Shown here piece after piece: positions 30,446-39,124 of a stretch of DNA of 64,000 bases. The translations under genes and the position numbers were made by a program. Below the pieces are notes generated by a model, which was not told where the DNA came from, did not search any database, and saw only the letters and a list, made by a program, of their open reading frames with translations. Each line of letters starts with the position of its first letter. Position 1 is the stretch's first letter. Source of the stretch: Rhodothalassiaceae bacterium (lineage in GTDB: Bacteria; Pseudomonadota; Alphaproteobacteria; Sphingomonadales; Rhodothalassiaceae); contig BPKC01000001.1 of the NCBI GenBank assembly GCA_026004935.1, positions 1,837,491-1,901,490 on the forward strand, read 5' to 3'.

Positions 30446-31648
30446 ATGACGGGATCCATGGAACTCATCACCGACACGGAACAGCTGAAGCGGCGGATCG
30501 CCCGCAGCCGCGAGGACTCCTACATCGCGCTGGACACCGAGTTCATGCGCGAGCGCACCTACTGGCCCATCCTCTGCCTCATTCAGATCGCCGACAGCGC
30601 CGGCGCCTATGCCATCGACCCGCTGGCCGAGGGCATCGATCTCGGCCCGTTCTGGGAGCTGGTGCTCGACTGGCCGGGCACCAAGGTCTTTCACGCCTGC
30701 CGCCAGGACATGGAGATCGTCTACCACGCGACGGGCCGCCTGCCCGCGCCCGTCTTCGACACGCAGGTGGCGGCCATGGTCCTCGGCTACGGCGACCAGA
30801 TCGCCTACGACGCGCTGGTCCAGAAGATCACCGGCACGCGGCTGAGCAAGGGCGCGCGGTTCACGGACTGGGCGCGCCGGCCGCTGTCCGAGCGCCAGCT
30901 CGCCTACGCGCTCGCCGACGTCATTCATCTCAGACCCGTCTACGAGCATCTCGCCGCCGAGCTCGCGCGCCGCGGGCGCAGCGAGTGGGTGCGCGAGGAG
31001 ATGGCCGTGCTGACCGACCCGGCCACATATGCGCTCGATCCGCAGCAGGCCTGGCGCAGGCTGAAGCTGAGGCGCCCCTCGCGGCGGGAGCTGGCGCGCG
31101 CGCAGGCGCTCGCGCGCTGGCGCGAGGAGGAGGCCCAGCGCCGCGACGTGCCGCGCAACCGGATCATGAAGGACGAGGCGCTGCTCGAGATCATCACCCA
31201 TCCGCCGAAGACGCCGGCCGATCTCGACCGGCTGCGCGGCGTCGGCACCGGGTTTCACGCAAGCCGGGCGGGACGCGCGCTCTGGCGGGCGCTCCAGGAG
31301 GCGGAAGCGATCCCGGACCGCGCGCTGCCGCCGGTGCCGAAGGGCAAGCCGCGGCGGGACGCGCCCCAGGCGGCCGTGGACATGCTGAAGCTGCTCTTGA
31401 AGCTCAAGGCGGCCGAAGCCGAAGTCGCCGCGCGCCTCATCGCAGGCCCGGAGGATCTCGAGCGGCTCGCCGCCGGCGAGCGGGACCCCGCCCTTCCCGT
31501 GCTGCACGGCTGGCGCCGCGAGGTCTTCGGCCGCGACGCGCTGGCGCTGCTGGAGGGCCGCCTGCGCCTCGGCCTCGACGGCGACCGCATCGTCCTCGAA
31601 CGCCGGGAAGACGGGCAGCCGGCGGCGACCGGCACCGGTGAACGGTGA
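30446..31648 (+). CDS. rnd: Ribonuclease D
   Basis: RNase D is a 3'-to-5' exonuclease trimming tRNA precursors. The 400-aa protein has the DEDD active site: D30 and E32 in [15 protein letters not shown], the third Asp in [16 protein letters not shown], and the Y-x3-D motif in [13 protein letters not shown]. An HRDC domain follows (about residues 215-290, [20 protein letters not shown]). A Lys/Arg-rich C-terminal extension includes a second HRDC-like segment. The ATG at 30458 (MELITDTEQ) is an equally likely start. It is convergent with the DUF488 gene across array R4. Confidence 0.93.
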   Translation: MTGSMELITDTEQLKRRIARSREDSYIALDTEFMRERTYWPILCLIQIADSAGAYAIDPLAEGIDLGPFWELVLDWPGTKVFHACRQDMEIVYHATGRLPAPVFDTQVAAMVLGYGDQIAYDALVQKITGTRLSKGARFTDWARRPLSERQLAYALADVIHLRPVYEHLAAELARRGRSEWVREEMAVLTDPATYALDPQQAWRRLKLRRPSRRELARAQALARWREEEAQRRDVPRNRIMKDEALLEIITHPPKTPADLDRLRGVGTGFHASRAGRALWRALQEAEAIPDRALPPVPKGKPRRDAPQAAVDMLKLLLKLKAAEAEVAARLIAGPEDLERLAAGERDPALPVLHGWRREVFGRDALALLEGRLRLGLDGDRIVLERREDGQPAATGTGER

Positions 31649-31857
31649 CGGGCTGCCCTTGATCACAATCAATTGAACACTTGTCGGCGATCCATTCATC
31701 GCGCGGCAGCGATCAGAGCACCGATCGGCGAAGGCGGAGCGGAGGCCGTCGATCCCGGAACGCCGGAGATCACCATCCTTTGCACGAGGGCACAACGCGG
31801 GCTCGGGCGGTTCGCGATGGCGGAAGACGATCCCGGCGCTTGAGGTCGTCTCCTCAC

Positions 31858-33110
31858 CTCCTTGGACCCGCCGGTCAAGCCGGCGGGTGACGAGGGGATA
31901 TGGACCTGCCGGTCAAGCCGGCGGGTGACGAGGGGATATGGACCTGCCGGTCAAGCCGGCGGGTGACGCTTTCCTTTCCTCGTCATTCGCCGCGAAAGCG
32001 GCGAATCCAGCCGCCGGCGAGGACCACCCCGGCGCTTGAGGCTGTCCCCGGTTGCCGCTGGACCCGCCGGTCGAGCCGGCGGGTGACGCTTTCCTTTCCT
32101 CGTCATTCGCCGCGAAAGCGGCGAATCCAGCCGCCGGCGAGGACCACCCCGGCGCTTGAGGCTGTCCCCGGTTGCCGCTGGACCCGCCGGTCGAGCCGGC
32201 GGGTGACGCTTTCCTTTCCTCGTCATTCGCCGCGAAAGCGGCGAATCCAGCCGCCGGCGAGGACCACCCCGGCGCTTGAGGCTGTCCCCGGTTGCCGCTG
32301 GACCCGCCGGTCGAGCCGGCGGGTGACGCTTTCCTTTCCTCGTCATTCGCCGCGAAAGCGGCGAATCCAGCCGCCGGCGAGGACCACCCCGGCGCTTGAG
32401 GCTGTCCCCGGTTGCCGCCGGACCCGCCGGTCGAGCCGGCGGGTGACGCTTTCCTTTCCTCGTCATTCGCCGCGAAAGCGGCGAATCCAGCCGCCGGCGA
32501 GGACCACCCCGGCGCTTGAGGCTGTCCCCGGTTGCCGCTGGACCCGCCGGTCGAGCCGGCGGGTGACGCAGAGTGGGAGCGCCGGGTCGCACTGGCCATT
32601 CCGCCCACTGATGACTGATGACTGATGACCGATCACCGATACGTCGTTCGCCGGCTTGACCGGCGAACCCATCGGACGGCGACCATTATGCCGGCGCCGG
32701 TGGTCGGCCCCGCCGCCCGCCGGACCCGCCGGTCGAGCCGGCGGGTGACGCTTTCCTTTCCTCGTCATTCGCCGCGAAAGCGGCGAATCCAGCCGCCGGC
32801 GAGGACCACCCCGGCGCTTGAGGCTGTCCCCGGTTGCCGCTGGACCCGCCGATCAAGTCGGCGGGTGACGAAAAAAGAGACGCAGGCGGGTGACGCTCTC
32901 CTTGCGCGTCGTTCGTCGGCTTGACCGGCGAACCCATCGGACGGCGACCATTATGCCGGCGCCGGTGGTCGGCCCCGCCGCCCGCCGGACCCGCCGGTCA
33001 AGCCGGCGGGTGACGAAGAGAGAGAGAGCTGGCCGGTCATGCCGGCGGGTGACGAGGGGATATTGTGCCGGCGGCATATAATGTGCCGGCGGGTGACGAG
33101 GGAGGAAGAC
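31858..33110. repeat. Repeat array R4 containing palindromic A/B/C modules
   Basis: This 1.25-kb array between the 3' ends of rnd and the DUF488 gene has A, B and C palindromes, including head-to-head A'-spacer-B pairs with a CTTTCCTTTCCT-like spacer. It contains the 120-bp tandem block annotated separately, a further diverged copy of that unit at about 32760-32870, and a variant palindrome (arms ACCCGCCGA and TCGGCGGGT) at 32844-32866. No gene is credible from 31649 to 33135. Confidence 0.9.
31981..32580. repeat. 120-bp tandem repeat, five copies
   Basis: Five consecutive units start at 31981, 32101, 32221, 32341 and 32461. The first three are identical by eye. The fourth differs by one base (C instead of T at 32419), and the fifth diverges only in its last dozen bases. 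Each unit is B palindrome, unique linker (GGCGCTTGAGGCTGTCCCCG), inverted A palindrome, then a pyrimidine spacer. Confidence 0.95.
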
Positions 33111-33135
33111 GCACGCGCGGCACGCATCGCGCGCA

Positions 33136-33519
33136 TTACCCGCCGCCGTCCGCGGCAAGGCGCCGCTTCAGCCAGTCGGCAAGGGCGGCGGCGTGGCTGC
33201 GGGCCGGATCGCGGGTCGCGGTGAGCAGGAGCAGCCGCCCGCGGCGGGCCGCATCCAGCAGCGGCGCGGCGGCCTGCGGCCGGGCGTCGAGCTCGGCGAA
33301 GTAGCGGCGGCGGAACTCCTCCCAGCGCGCCGGATCATGGCCGTACCAGCGCCTGAGCGCGGTGCCGGGTGCGACCTCCGGCATCCAGCGGATGCCGGCG
33401 AGCGCCTGTTTGCGCACGCCGCGCGGCCAGAGCCGGTCGACCAGCACCCGCATCTCGCCCGGATCCGCCGCCCCGCCCTCCTCCAGCACATCCTTCAGTC
33501 GCGCGATGCGGATCGTCAT
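33136..33519 (-). CDS. DUF488 (YeaO-like) protein
   Basis: This 127-aa protein of the DUF488 family has no settled function. It shows the family motif MRVLVDRLWPRGVRKQAL near residue 25, then RWYGHDPARWEEFRRRYFAEL and a C-terminal RLLLLTATRDPARSHAAALA. The conserved Arg-rich motif and Cys/Ser-like loop have led others to suggest nucleic-acid or phosphate binding, but nothing here proves it. The ATG at 33519 is used, with a GTG at 33525 as alternative. Downstream is array R4, upstream the Mrr gene on the same strand. Confidence 0.8.
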   Translation of the reverse strand: MTIRIARLKDVLEEGGAADPGEMRVLVDRLWPRGVRKQALAGIRWMPEVAPGTALRRWYGHDPARWEEFRRRYFAELDARPQAAAPLLDAARRGRLLLLTATRDPARSHAAALADWLKRRLAADGGG

Positions 33520-33645
33520 GGCCACTTTGCCTCACTCACACCCTTGATGCGGGTCGCCGGGGTAGAACCAACGCCCCCGCCCCGTACCGCTCGTGGGCTG
33601 CCGCGTGCAAATCGCTTCCGTCAACAAAACGGACGTAAGAGATGC

Positions 33646-34575
33646 TCAGGATTCCTCGTCGAAGAAGTCGGTGTCGATTGCTTTCAGCTTGTATACTGTT
33701 CTCGTCGTCACACCGACATCGTACTCACTCATCAGGCGAGCCATCATTTTTCCGTCGACCAGGACGACGCGTGGCTCCAAATGCGCGACATAATCCCGCG
33801 CCTCCCTCGTGAACTCGGAGCTCGTAATGAAAACTCCTTTTTTCGCTCTCTTTCCGTGCAATGCACCAACAAACTTCTGGATTTCCGGTCTCCCAACGGG
33901 ACTGCTCCATTTTTTCGCCTGTATGTAGATGACTTCAAGGCCGAGTTTGTCTTCGTTTATGATGCCATCAATGCCCTCGTCTCCACTCCCGCCAACGTGC
34001 TGTGCGGGTTGCTGCAGGCGACCACCATAGCCCATGGCCACAAGAAGCTGCAGGACAAGGCGTTCAAAAAACGCAGGTGTCACACGATGGATGTATTCGA
34101 GCAACTCGTCTGCAAGAGATTTCTGATAGAGGGAAAACGCCTGCTCGATTCGCTCAACCGGATCGGCCCCACTATCGTCTGGCGCGGAACCCGCACGCGA
34201 ATCTTTCCCTTCATCCTTTGCGCGCATGGAATCGCGCGTCCGAAATTCACGAAACTCCTCAAACTGCATGAGGTAGTCGACATCGATTTTCTCGGGTGCC
34301 CGTCTCAACACTTCGAGACCGCGAGGGGTAATCTGGACGACGCCGCGACGGGGGCTGGTGATCAGGCCGGCCTTTCTCAGATATGTGCGTGCCCAGCCGA
34401 GGCGATTGTAGAATAACAGCTGCTGCCCACTTGGCAGCAGGCGCGCTCGCTCTTCTTGGGACAACTGAAAATGGTCCGCCAGCGCATCGGTGCACCAGCG
34501 TACAGACCTCTCCCTGCCGTCCTCCAGAAGCCGCAGCAGAGGCAACATAATGGTCTGGTAATCAGGGATGGGCAT
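33646..34575 (-). CDS. Mrr-like type IV restriction endonuclease
   Basis: The 309-aa protein has an N-terminal winged-helix Mrr_N domain (about residues 1-95, IPDYQTIMLPLLRLLEDG) and a C-terminal PD-(D/E)XK Mrr_cat domain. D203 lies in GGSGDEGIDG, and Q219-x-K221 in YIQAKKW. Such enzymes cut DNA bearing foreign methylation and need no partner methylase; none is nearby. Base composition is clearly lower in GC than neighbours (29 of 60 G/C in 33661-33720), suggesting recent transfer. It sits just downstream of tRNA-Asn. The start MPIPDYQT follows GGGAGGAGGG at about 11-12 bp. Confidence 0.85.
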   Translation of the reverse strand: MPIPDYQTIMLPLLRLLEDGRERSVRWCTDALADHFQLSQEERARLLPSGQQLLFYNRLGWARTYLRKAGLITSPRRGVVQITPRGLEVLRRAPEKIDVDYLMQFEEFREFRTRDSMRAKDEGKDSRAGSAPDDSGADPVERIEQAFSLYQKSLADELLEYIHRVTPAFFERLVLQLLVAMGYGGRLQQPAQHVGGSGDEGIDGIINEDKLGLEVIYIQAKKWSSPVGRPEIQKFVGALHGKRAKKGVFITSSEFTREARDYVAHLEPRVVLVDGKMMARLMSEYDVGVTTRTVYKLKAIDTDFFDEES

Positions 34576-34696
34576 CCTGCGGAGTCCCTCCTCCCGCTCA
34601 ACACATGAAGCATGACGCCGCGTGCGCCGCAACTGTATCTTTGCAACGCGCCGCACTCCTCGAGGCCTCGCCAAAGACAAGGTGCTTCAAATAACG

Positions 34697-34725
34697 AAGG
34701 GCCCGGCGTCCTGCACCGGGCCCTT
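34697..34725 (-). terminator. Intrinsic terminator after tRNA-Asn
   Basis: A perfect 10-bp stem (AAGGGCCCGG and CCGGGCCCTT, 9-nt loop) begins 10 bp beyond the tRNA 3' end. On the minus strand it is followed by CGTTATTTG, a weak U-rich run. Confidence 0.7.
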
Positions 34726-34734
34726 CCTGGAAAC

Positions 34735-34810
34735 TGGCTCCCCGGGCCGGACTCGAACCAGCGACCCAGCGGTTAACAGCCGCTTGCTCTACCAACTGAG
34801 CTACCGGGGA
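34735..34810 (-). tRNA. tRNA-Asn (anticodon GTT)
   Basis: The 76-nt minus-strand gene includes an encoded CCA. The acceptor stem is TCCCCGG with CCGGGGA, the D-arm is AGCTCAGTTGGTAGAGC, and the T-arm holds GGTTCGAGTCC. The anticodon loop CTGTTAA places GTT at the anticodon, decoding AAC and AAU as Asn. It has its own promoter and terminator and separates the core hflX-hfq block from the mrr gene. Confidence 0.96.
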
Positions 34811-34883
34811 TCATGTCCGCCGTGCCGGCCTCCGCCCCCGCCTTTCCCCACGGCGGAAAGATGCGGCGCCGTCCGGCCCGCCC

Positions 34884-34912
34884 GATATAGGCAAAACGGC
34901 TTTCCTGCTCAA
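34884..34912 (-). promoter_or_regulatory. Promoter of tRNA-Asn
   Basis: On the minus strand TTGAGC (34912-34907) is followed after 17 bp by TATATC (34889-34884). Transcription would begin near 34877, about 67 nt before the mature tRNA. It lies in the gap downstream of hflX. Confidence 0.6.
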
Positions 34913-34970
34913 GACCCTTTTCGCGGGGCGCCGGATCCGGCGCCCTCCGCCCCCGACCGCCCGGCACCGC

Positions 34971-36401
34971 TCACGCGCCTCCGGCAGCCCGAGCCGCGCG
35001 CGCCCTGCCCGGGCCGAACCGCTTCTCCCAGCGCGCGCGGGCGATCGGCGAGAGCTTGACGCGCATCAGCCGCCGGCCGTCGTCATCCCAGCGTTCGTCC
35101 AGCACGGTGCCGTGGGCGTGAAGCCAGGCGCCGGCCTCCGCCTCCCCCGGATCGAGGGTGAGCACGAGCTCCGCATGCGCGCGGGTGAAATGGGCCTTGA
35201 GCCGATCCGCCAGCGCATCGAGCCCATCGCCGGTGAGCGCCGAGATCGCGACCGCCCCGGCGGCCCCGGCCTGGGCCAGCACGGCCTCGCGCCGGCGGGG
35301 ATCGCTCAGCCGATCGATCTTGTTCCAGACCTCGATCACCGGCGGCGAGTCCGCATGCATGGGCCCGACCGCGAGCTCGTCCAGCACCGCCTCGACATCC
35401 GCCTTCTGCGCCTCGGTTTCGGGATGCGTGATGTCGCGCACATGCAGCACCAGATCGGCCGCCGTCACCTCCTCCAGCGTCGCGCGGAAGGCGGCGACCA
35501 GGCCGTGGGGCAGCTCGGAGATGAAGCCCACCGTGTCCGAGAGGATCACCTTCTCGTGCGGGCCGATGGAAATCGCGCGCATCGTGGGGTCGAGCGTCTC
35601 GAACAGCCGGTCCGCCGCGCGCACGTCCGCCGCCGTCAGCCGGTTGAAAAGCGTCGATTTGCCGGCATTGGTGTAGCCGACGAGCGCGACCACCGGCCAG
35701 GGCACCTCCTGGCGGGCGCGGCGGTGGATCGCGCGCGTCCGCGCGACGCGCTGGAGCTGCCGGCGGATGCGGGTGATGCGCTCGTCGATCTGGCGGCGGT
35801 CCGCCTCGATCTGGGTCTCGCCCGGGCCGCCGAGAAACCCGAAGCCGCCGCGCTGGCGCTCGAGATGCGTCCAGGAGCGCACGAGCCGCGAACGCTGATA
35901 CTGCAGATGCGCGAGCTCCACCTGCAGCACGCCCTCGCGCGTGCGCGCGCGCGCCCCGAAGATCTCGAGGATGAGGCCGGTGCGGTCGATGACCTTGGCC
36001 TTCCACGCCCGCTCCAGATTGCGCTGCTGCACGGGGGTGAGCGTGCCGCCGACGACAACGAGCTCCGCACCCGTGGCCGCGACCTCTTCGGCGATCGCGG
36101 CGACCTGCCCGTCGCCGAAGAAGGTCGCCGGGCGCGGCCGGCGCACGGGGAGGATGCGCGCGAGCGCGATGTCGAGCTCGATCGCCTCCGCCAGGCCTTC
36201 CAGCTCGGCCAGACGCTCGGCGCCGCTGCGCTCATGGCGCGGGGCCGGACGCATGTCCGCACCCGGCTGGGGGCCGCGCAGGTCCGGCTGGACGAGCACC
36301 GCGCGCGTCGCCCGCCCCTCGCGCGCGCGCATGCGCTCTACGAGCGACCCGGCTGCCCGCTCGACGCTCGCGAAGTCCTGACGCGGATCCTGCGGCTTCA
36401 C
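34971..36401 (-). CDS. hflX: GTPase HflX
   Basis: HflX is a ribosome-associated GTPase that splits stalled ribosomes. The 476-aa protein has the HflX N-terminal domain with [20 protein letters not shown] and [15 protein letters not shown]. The G domain follows: G1 [10 protein letters not shown]3 [11 protein letters not shown]4 NKIDRL. A C-terminal domain with [20 protein letters not shown] closes the protein. Its predicted GTG start overlaps the hfq stop by 4 bp (GTGA), so the two are translationally coupled, as in many proteobacteria. Confidence 0.95.
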   Translation of the reverse strand: MKPQDPRQDFASVERAAGSLVERMRAREGRATRAVLVQPDLRGPQPGADMRPAPRHERSGAERLAELEGLAEAIELDIALARILPVRRPRPATFFGDGQVAAIAEEVAATGAELVVVGGTLTPVQQRNLERAWKAKVIDRTGLILEIFGARARTREGVLQVELAHLQYQRSRLVRSWTHLERQRGGFGFLGGPGETQIEADRRQIDERITRIRRQLQRVARTRAIHRRARQEVPWPVVALVGYTNAGKSTLFNRLTAADVRAADRLFETLDPTMRAISIGPHEKVILSDTVGFISELPHGLVAAFRATLEEVTAADLVLHVRDITHPETEAQKADVEAVLDELAVGPMHADSPPVIEVWNKIDRLSDPRRREAVLAQAGAAGAVAISALTGDGLDALADRLKAHFTRAHAELVLTLDPGEAEAGAWLHAHGTVLDERWDDDGRRLMRVKLSPIARARWEKRFGPGRARAARAAGGA

Positions 36402-36649
36402 GATTCGGCGCGGTCCTCCTCCGGCTCGAAGAGCTTGACCGGCTGCTGCGGCATCACCGTCGAGATCGCGTGCTTGTAGACGAGCTGGGAATGGCCGTCC
36501 CGGCGCAGCAGCACGCAGAAATTGTCGAACCAGGTGATGATGCCCTGAAGCTTCACCCCGTTGATGAGGAACACCGTCACCGGAGTCTTGTTCTTGCGGA
36601 CATGGTTGAGGAAGATGTCCTGAAGATTGTTGCTGTTCTTGTCGGCCAT
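36398..36649 (-). CDS. hfq: RNA chaperone Hfq
   Basis: Hfq forms a hexamer that pairs small RNAs with mRNAs. The 83-aa protein has Sm1 ([20 protein letters not shown]), the [20 protein letters not shown] strand region and the Sm2 YKHAIST signature. A short acidic tail (EPEEDRAES) is typical of alphaproteobacterial Hfq. The ATG at 36649 gives the family N terminus [11 protein letters not shown]. The 237 bp upstream to holC hold no gene I can support. Confidence 0.97.
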   Translation of the reverse strand: MADKNSNNLQDIFLNHVRKNKTPVTVFLINGVKLQGIITWFDNFCVLLRRDGHSQLVYKHAISTVMPQQPVKLFEPEEDRAES

Positions 36650-36886
36650 GGTCCGATTGTCTTTCTTGTCCTGATCGTTCGGTGATCGTGACGGCCGTGC
36701 CGAAGCTTCATCGGCCCCTTGCCACCGCGGCCGGTTCATCCCCTTCCGGCCGCGTCTCACAGATGGAGAAATTTTCGATCGCTTTCAAGACGGCGGCGGA
36801 AAAATGCGGTCCCGCCCGGCGGCGACCGCATCATCGCACGAGGGGGAGTCCGCGCCCCGCGCGGCGTCTCTTGCGCGGCGGCGTCC

Positions 36887-37408
36887 CTATGCCTCCTCCT
36901 CGCGCGCGAGATGCCAGCCGCCGCCCTCCTTCTGCTGCCAGTAGCGCCGGCGGCGGGCGAGACGGCCGGCCGCGCGCCAGGCGGCGCGGGCGGTTTCCAC
37001 GAGCGCCGGGTCGCCCCCGTCGAAGAGATAGGCGATGCGCCGCCATCCGCAGGAGGCGGGGTCCGCGGGAAGCGCCGCCGGCGCGACGATGACGGCGACG
37101 GCCGCGCCGTTCTCGGCCGCGCGGTCCTCCCAGCCGACGAGCAGCGGCTGGTCCGCCTCGCGCCCGGCGCCGACGAGACCATGGGGCAGGAAGGCGTCGG
37201 GATCGAAGCTCCACAGGAAGCGGTCCATCGCCTCGGCCGCCTCCCGGTCCGGGCATTTGAGATAGACGCGGTCGCCGCGCTCCAGAAGCTGGGCGAGAAG
37301 GCGCGGCAGGGCGCGTTCCAGCGGCGAACGGGTCAGATGGAAGAAGCCGATCTCGTCCGCCGTCGGTCCACCGCCGACGTGGGGTCCAAGGCTGCCGTCC
37401 GTCGTCAC
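36887..37408 (-). CDS. holC: DNA polymerase III chi subunit
   Basis: HolC links the replicative polymerase clamp loader to SSB. The 173-aa protein has the family start EIGFFHLTRSPLERALPRLL, then VYLKCPDREAAEAMDRFLWS, FLPHG and WRRIAYLFDGGD. The family is about 145-150 aa; the extra residues are a Gly-rich N terminus and a basic C terminus (RRRRYWQQKEGGGWHL) that is common in alphaproteobacteria. The GTG start overlaps the pepA stop (GTGA), a classic arrangement. Confidence 0.9.
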   Translation of the reverse strand: MTTDGSLGPHVGGGPTADEIGFFHLTRSPLERALPRLLAQLLERGDRVYLKCPDREAAEAMDRFLWSFDPDAFLPHGLVGAGREADQPLLVGWEDRAAENGAAVAVIVAPAALPADPASCGWRRIAYLFDGGDPALVETARAAWRAAGRLARRRRYWQQKEGGGWHLAREEEA

Positions 37409-38907
37409 CGCCGCTCCCGCGCCCGCACGAAGAAGTCGAGCAGCCGCACGCCCCAGCCGGTCGCCCCCTTCTCGAAGGTCGGCCCGTCCTTCTCCGCCCA
37501 GACGACGCCGGCGACATCGATATGCGCCCAGGGCACGCCGTTCGTGAAGCGCTTGAGGAACTGCGCCGCCACGATCGAGCCCGCCTCGCGGCCCGGGCCG
37601 ATGTTCTTCACGTCGGCCGTCGGCGTGTCGATCAGCTTGTCGTAGTTTTCGTGCAGCGGCATGCGCCAGACCTTGTCGCCGCTCTCGCGCCCGGCGTCCT
37701 CGAGGCCGGAGGCGATGTCGTCATGGTCCGTGAAGTAGCCCGCATACTCGTGGCCCAGCGCGATGATCATGGCGCCCGTCAGGGTGGCGAGATCGATCAT
37801 GAGCGCGGGCTTGAAGCGGTCCTGGGTGTACCACATGGCGTCCGCGAGCACGAGCCGGCCTTCGGCGTCGGTGTTCAGGATCTCGATGGTCTGGCCGGAC
37901 AGCGAGGTCACCACATCACCGGGCCGCTGGGCGCTGCCGGAAGGCAGGTTCTCGACGAGCCCGACGACGCCCACCGCGTTCACCTTCGCCTTGCGGCGCG
38001 CCAGCGCCAGCATGGTGCCGGTGACGATGCCGGCCCCGCCCATGTCCCATTTCATCTGGTCCATGCCCTCGGCGGGCTTCAGGCTGATGCCGCCGGCATC
38101 GAAGGTGACCCCCTTGCCGACGAAGGCGATCGGGGCATCCTTCTCGTCCGCGCCCCGCCAGATCATGATGCCGAGCCGCGGCGCATTTACACTGCCCTGG
38201 CCGACGCCGAGCAGCGCATTCATGCCGAGCCGGCGCATCTCCTCCTCGTCCAGGATCTCGACGGCGATCCCCTCCTTCTCCAGCTCGCGGATGCGGGCCG
38301 CGAAGGTCTCGGGGTACAGCACGTTCGGCGGCTCGGAAACCAGCTCGCGGGTCAGCCGCACGCCGTCGAGCACCGCCGCGAGATCCGCCCAGGCCGCCGC
38401 CGCGCCCTTCTCGTCGCCGGTCGCGACCTCGAGCGTGGTCACCGACGGCTTCTTCTCCGCCGGCTCCTTCGTGCGGTACTTGTCGAACCGCCAGGCGCGC
38501 AGGTTGAAGCCCGCCGCGATCTCGGCCGCAAGCTCGCCCGGGGCAAGCTCGCTTTTGATGCCGTCGGTCGCAAAGCGCACGACCCGCGCACCCGATGTCA
38601 CCAGCGCCGCCGCGGCCGCGCCGCCGAGCGCCATCACCTCCGGACGCGAGAGGGTCGCGGCCGCCCCGTCCTTGTCGCCGGCGCCCAGCAGCAGCACCCG
38701 CTTCGCGGACAGTCCCGCCGGCGCGACCAGCTCAAGCCGCTCGCCCTTGCGCCCCTTGAAGCGGCTCGCCGCCACCGCGCGCGAAAGCGCCCCGCCCGCC
38801 TGCTCGTCCAGCGCCGCCGCCGCTCCGGTGAGCGGGCCGGTGCCGGCGGTCACCACGACCAGCGCATCCTCCGCATCCGCAAAGGTCCCGACGAAGCGCG
38901 TGTCCAT
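37405..38907 (-). CDS. pepA: Leucyl aminopeptidase (M17)
   Basis: PepA is a hexameric cytosolic metallo-aminopeptidase, which in E. coli also acts in plasmid dimer resolution and transcription. The 500-aa protein has the M17 metal site: KGVTFDAGGISLKPAEGMDQ, MKWDMGGAGIV and the signature NTDAEGRL. The N-terminal macrodomain-like region spans about residues 1-170. GGGAGG precedes the ATG. It is coupled to holC and divergent from lptD, a layout seen in several alphaproteobacterial orders. Confidence 0.95.
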   Translation of the reverse strand: MDTRFVGTFADAEDALVVVTAGTGPLTGAAAALDEQAGGALSRAVAASRFKGRKGERLELVAPAGLSAKRVLLLGAGDKDGAAATLSRPEVMALGGAAAAALVTSGARVVRFATDGIKSELAPGELAAEIAAGFNLRAWRFDKYRTKEPAEKKPSVTTLEVATGDEKGAAAAWADLAAVLDGVRLTRELVSEPPNVLYPETFAARIRELEKEGIAVEILDEEEMRRLGMNALLGVGQGSVNAPRLGIMIWRGADEKDAPIAFVGKGVTFDAGGISLKPAEGMDQMKWDMGGAGIVTGTMLALARRKAKVNAVGVVGLVENLPSGSAQRPGDVVTSLSGQTIEILNTDAEGRLVLADAMWYTQDRFKPALMIDLATLTGAMIIALGHEYAGYFTDHDDIASGLEDAGRESGDKVWRMPLHENYDKLIDTPTADVKNIGPGREAGSIVAAQFLKRFTNGVPWAHIDVAGVVWAEKDGPTFEKGATGWGVRLLDFFVRARERR

Positions 38908-39030
38908 CTCTTCGGCCTCCCTTGTCCGTCCCGCGGCCGCACCCGAGCGGCGCGGCGATCGCCGCCCGTCTTAGCCCCCGACCGCGGTGCTGCCAAGGGG
39001 GGGACGCGAGCGGACGCGGCCGCTGCCGGC

Positions 39031-39059
39031 TTGTCCGCCCGCGGGCTTTGGGCTAGGCG
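39031..39059 (+). promoter_or_regulatory. Candidate promoter for lptD
   Basis: TTGTCC (39031-39036), 17 bp, TAGGCG (39054-39059), about 66 bp before the lptD ATG in the divergent pepA-lptD gap. Confidence 0.35.
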
Positions 39060-39124
39060 GCTCGAGGGTCCCGGCGCGCGCCGGGCCCATCCCGTGATCG
39101 CGAGAAGAGGACAGCGCCTTCGCC

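Noticed and set aside
30275-31795. N-terminal extension of aspS by about 500 codons
   Set aside because: The extension is antisense to rnd. The AspRS family N terminus begins at the ATG at 30274.
31981-32580. CRISPR array
   Set aside because: There are no unique spacers between repeats, the whole 120-bp unit is repeated, and no cas genes are present.
31900-32625. A 241-codon frame with a 40-residue internal repeat, like a repeat protein
   Set aside because: The 120-bp unit is a multiple of three, so any frame without a stop stays open. The unit is made of intergenic palindromes found elsewhere in other frames.
33193-34416. A 407-codon plus-strand frame over the DUF488 and mrr region
   Set aside because: The minus-strand genes have recognisable families, whereas this frame has none and crosses two genes and their gap.
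33110-34810. Integrative element bounded by tRNA-Asn
   Set aside because: No integrase and no visible repeat of the tRNA 3' end on the far side; only the mrr gene looks foreign.
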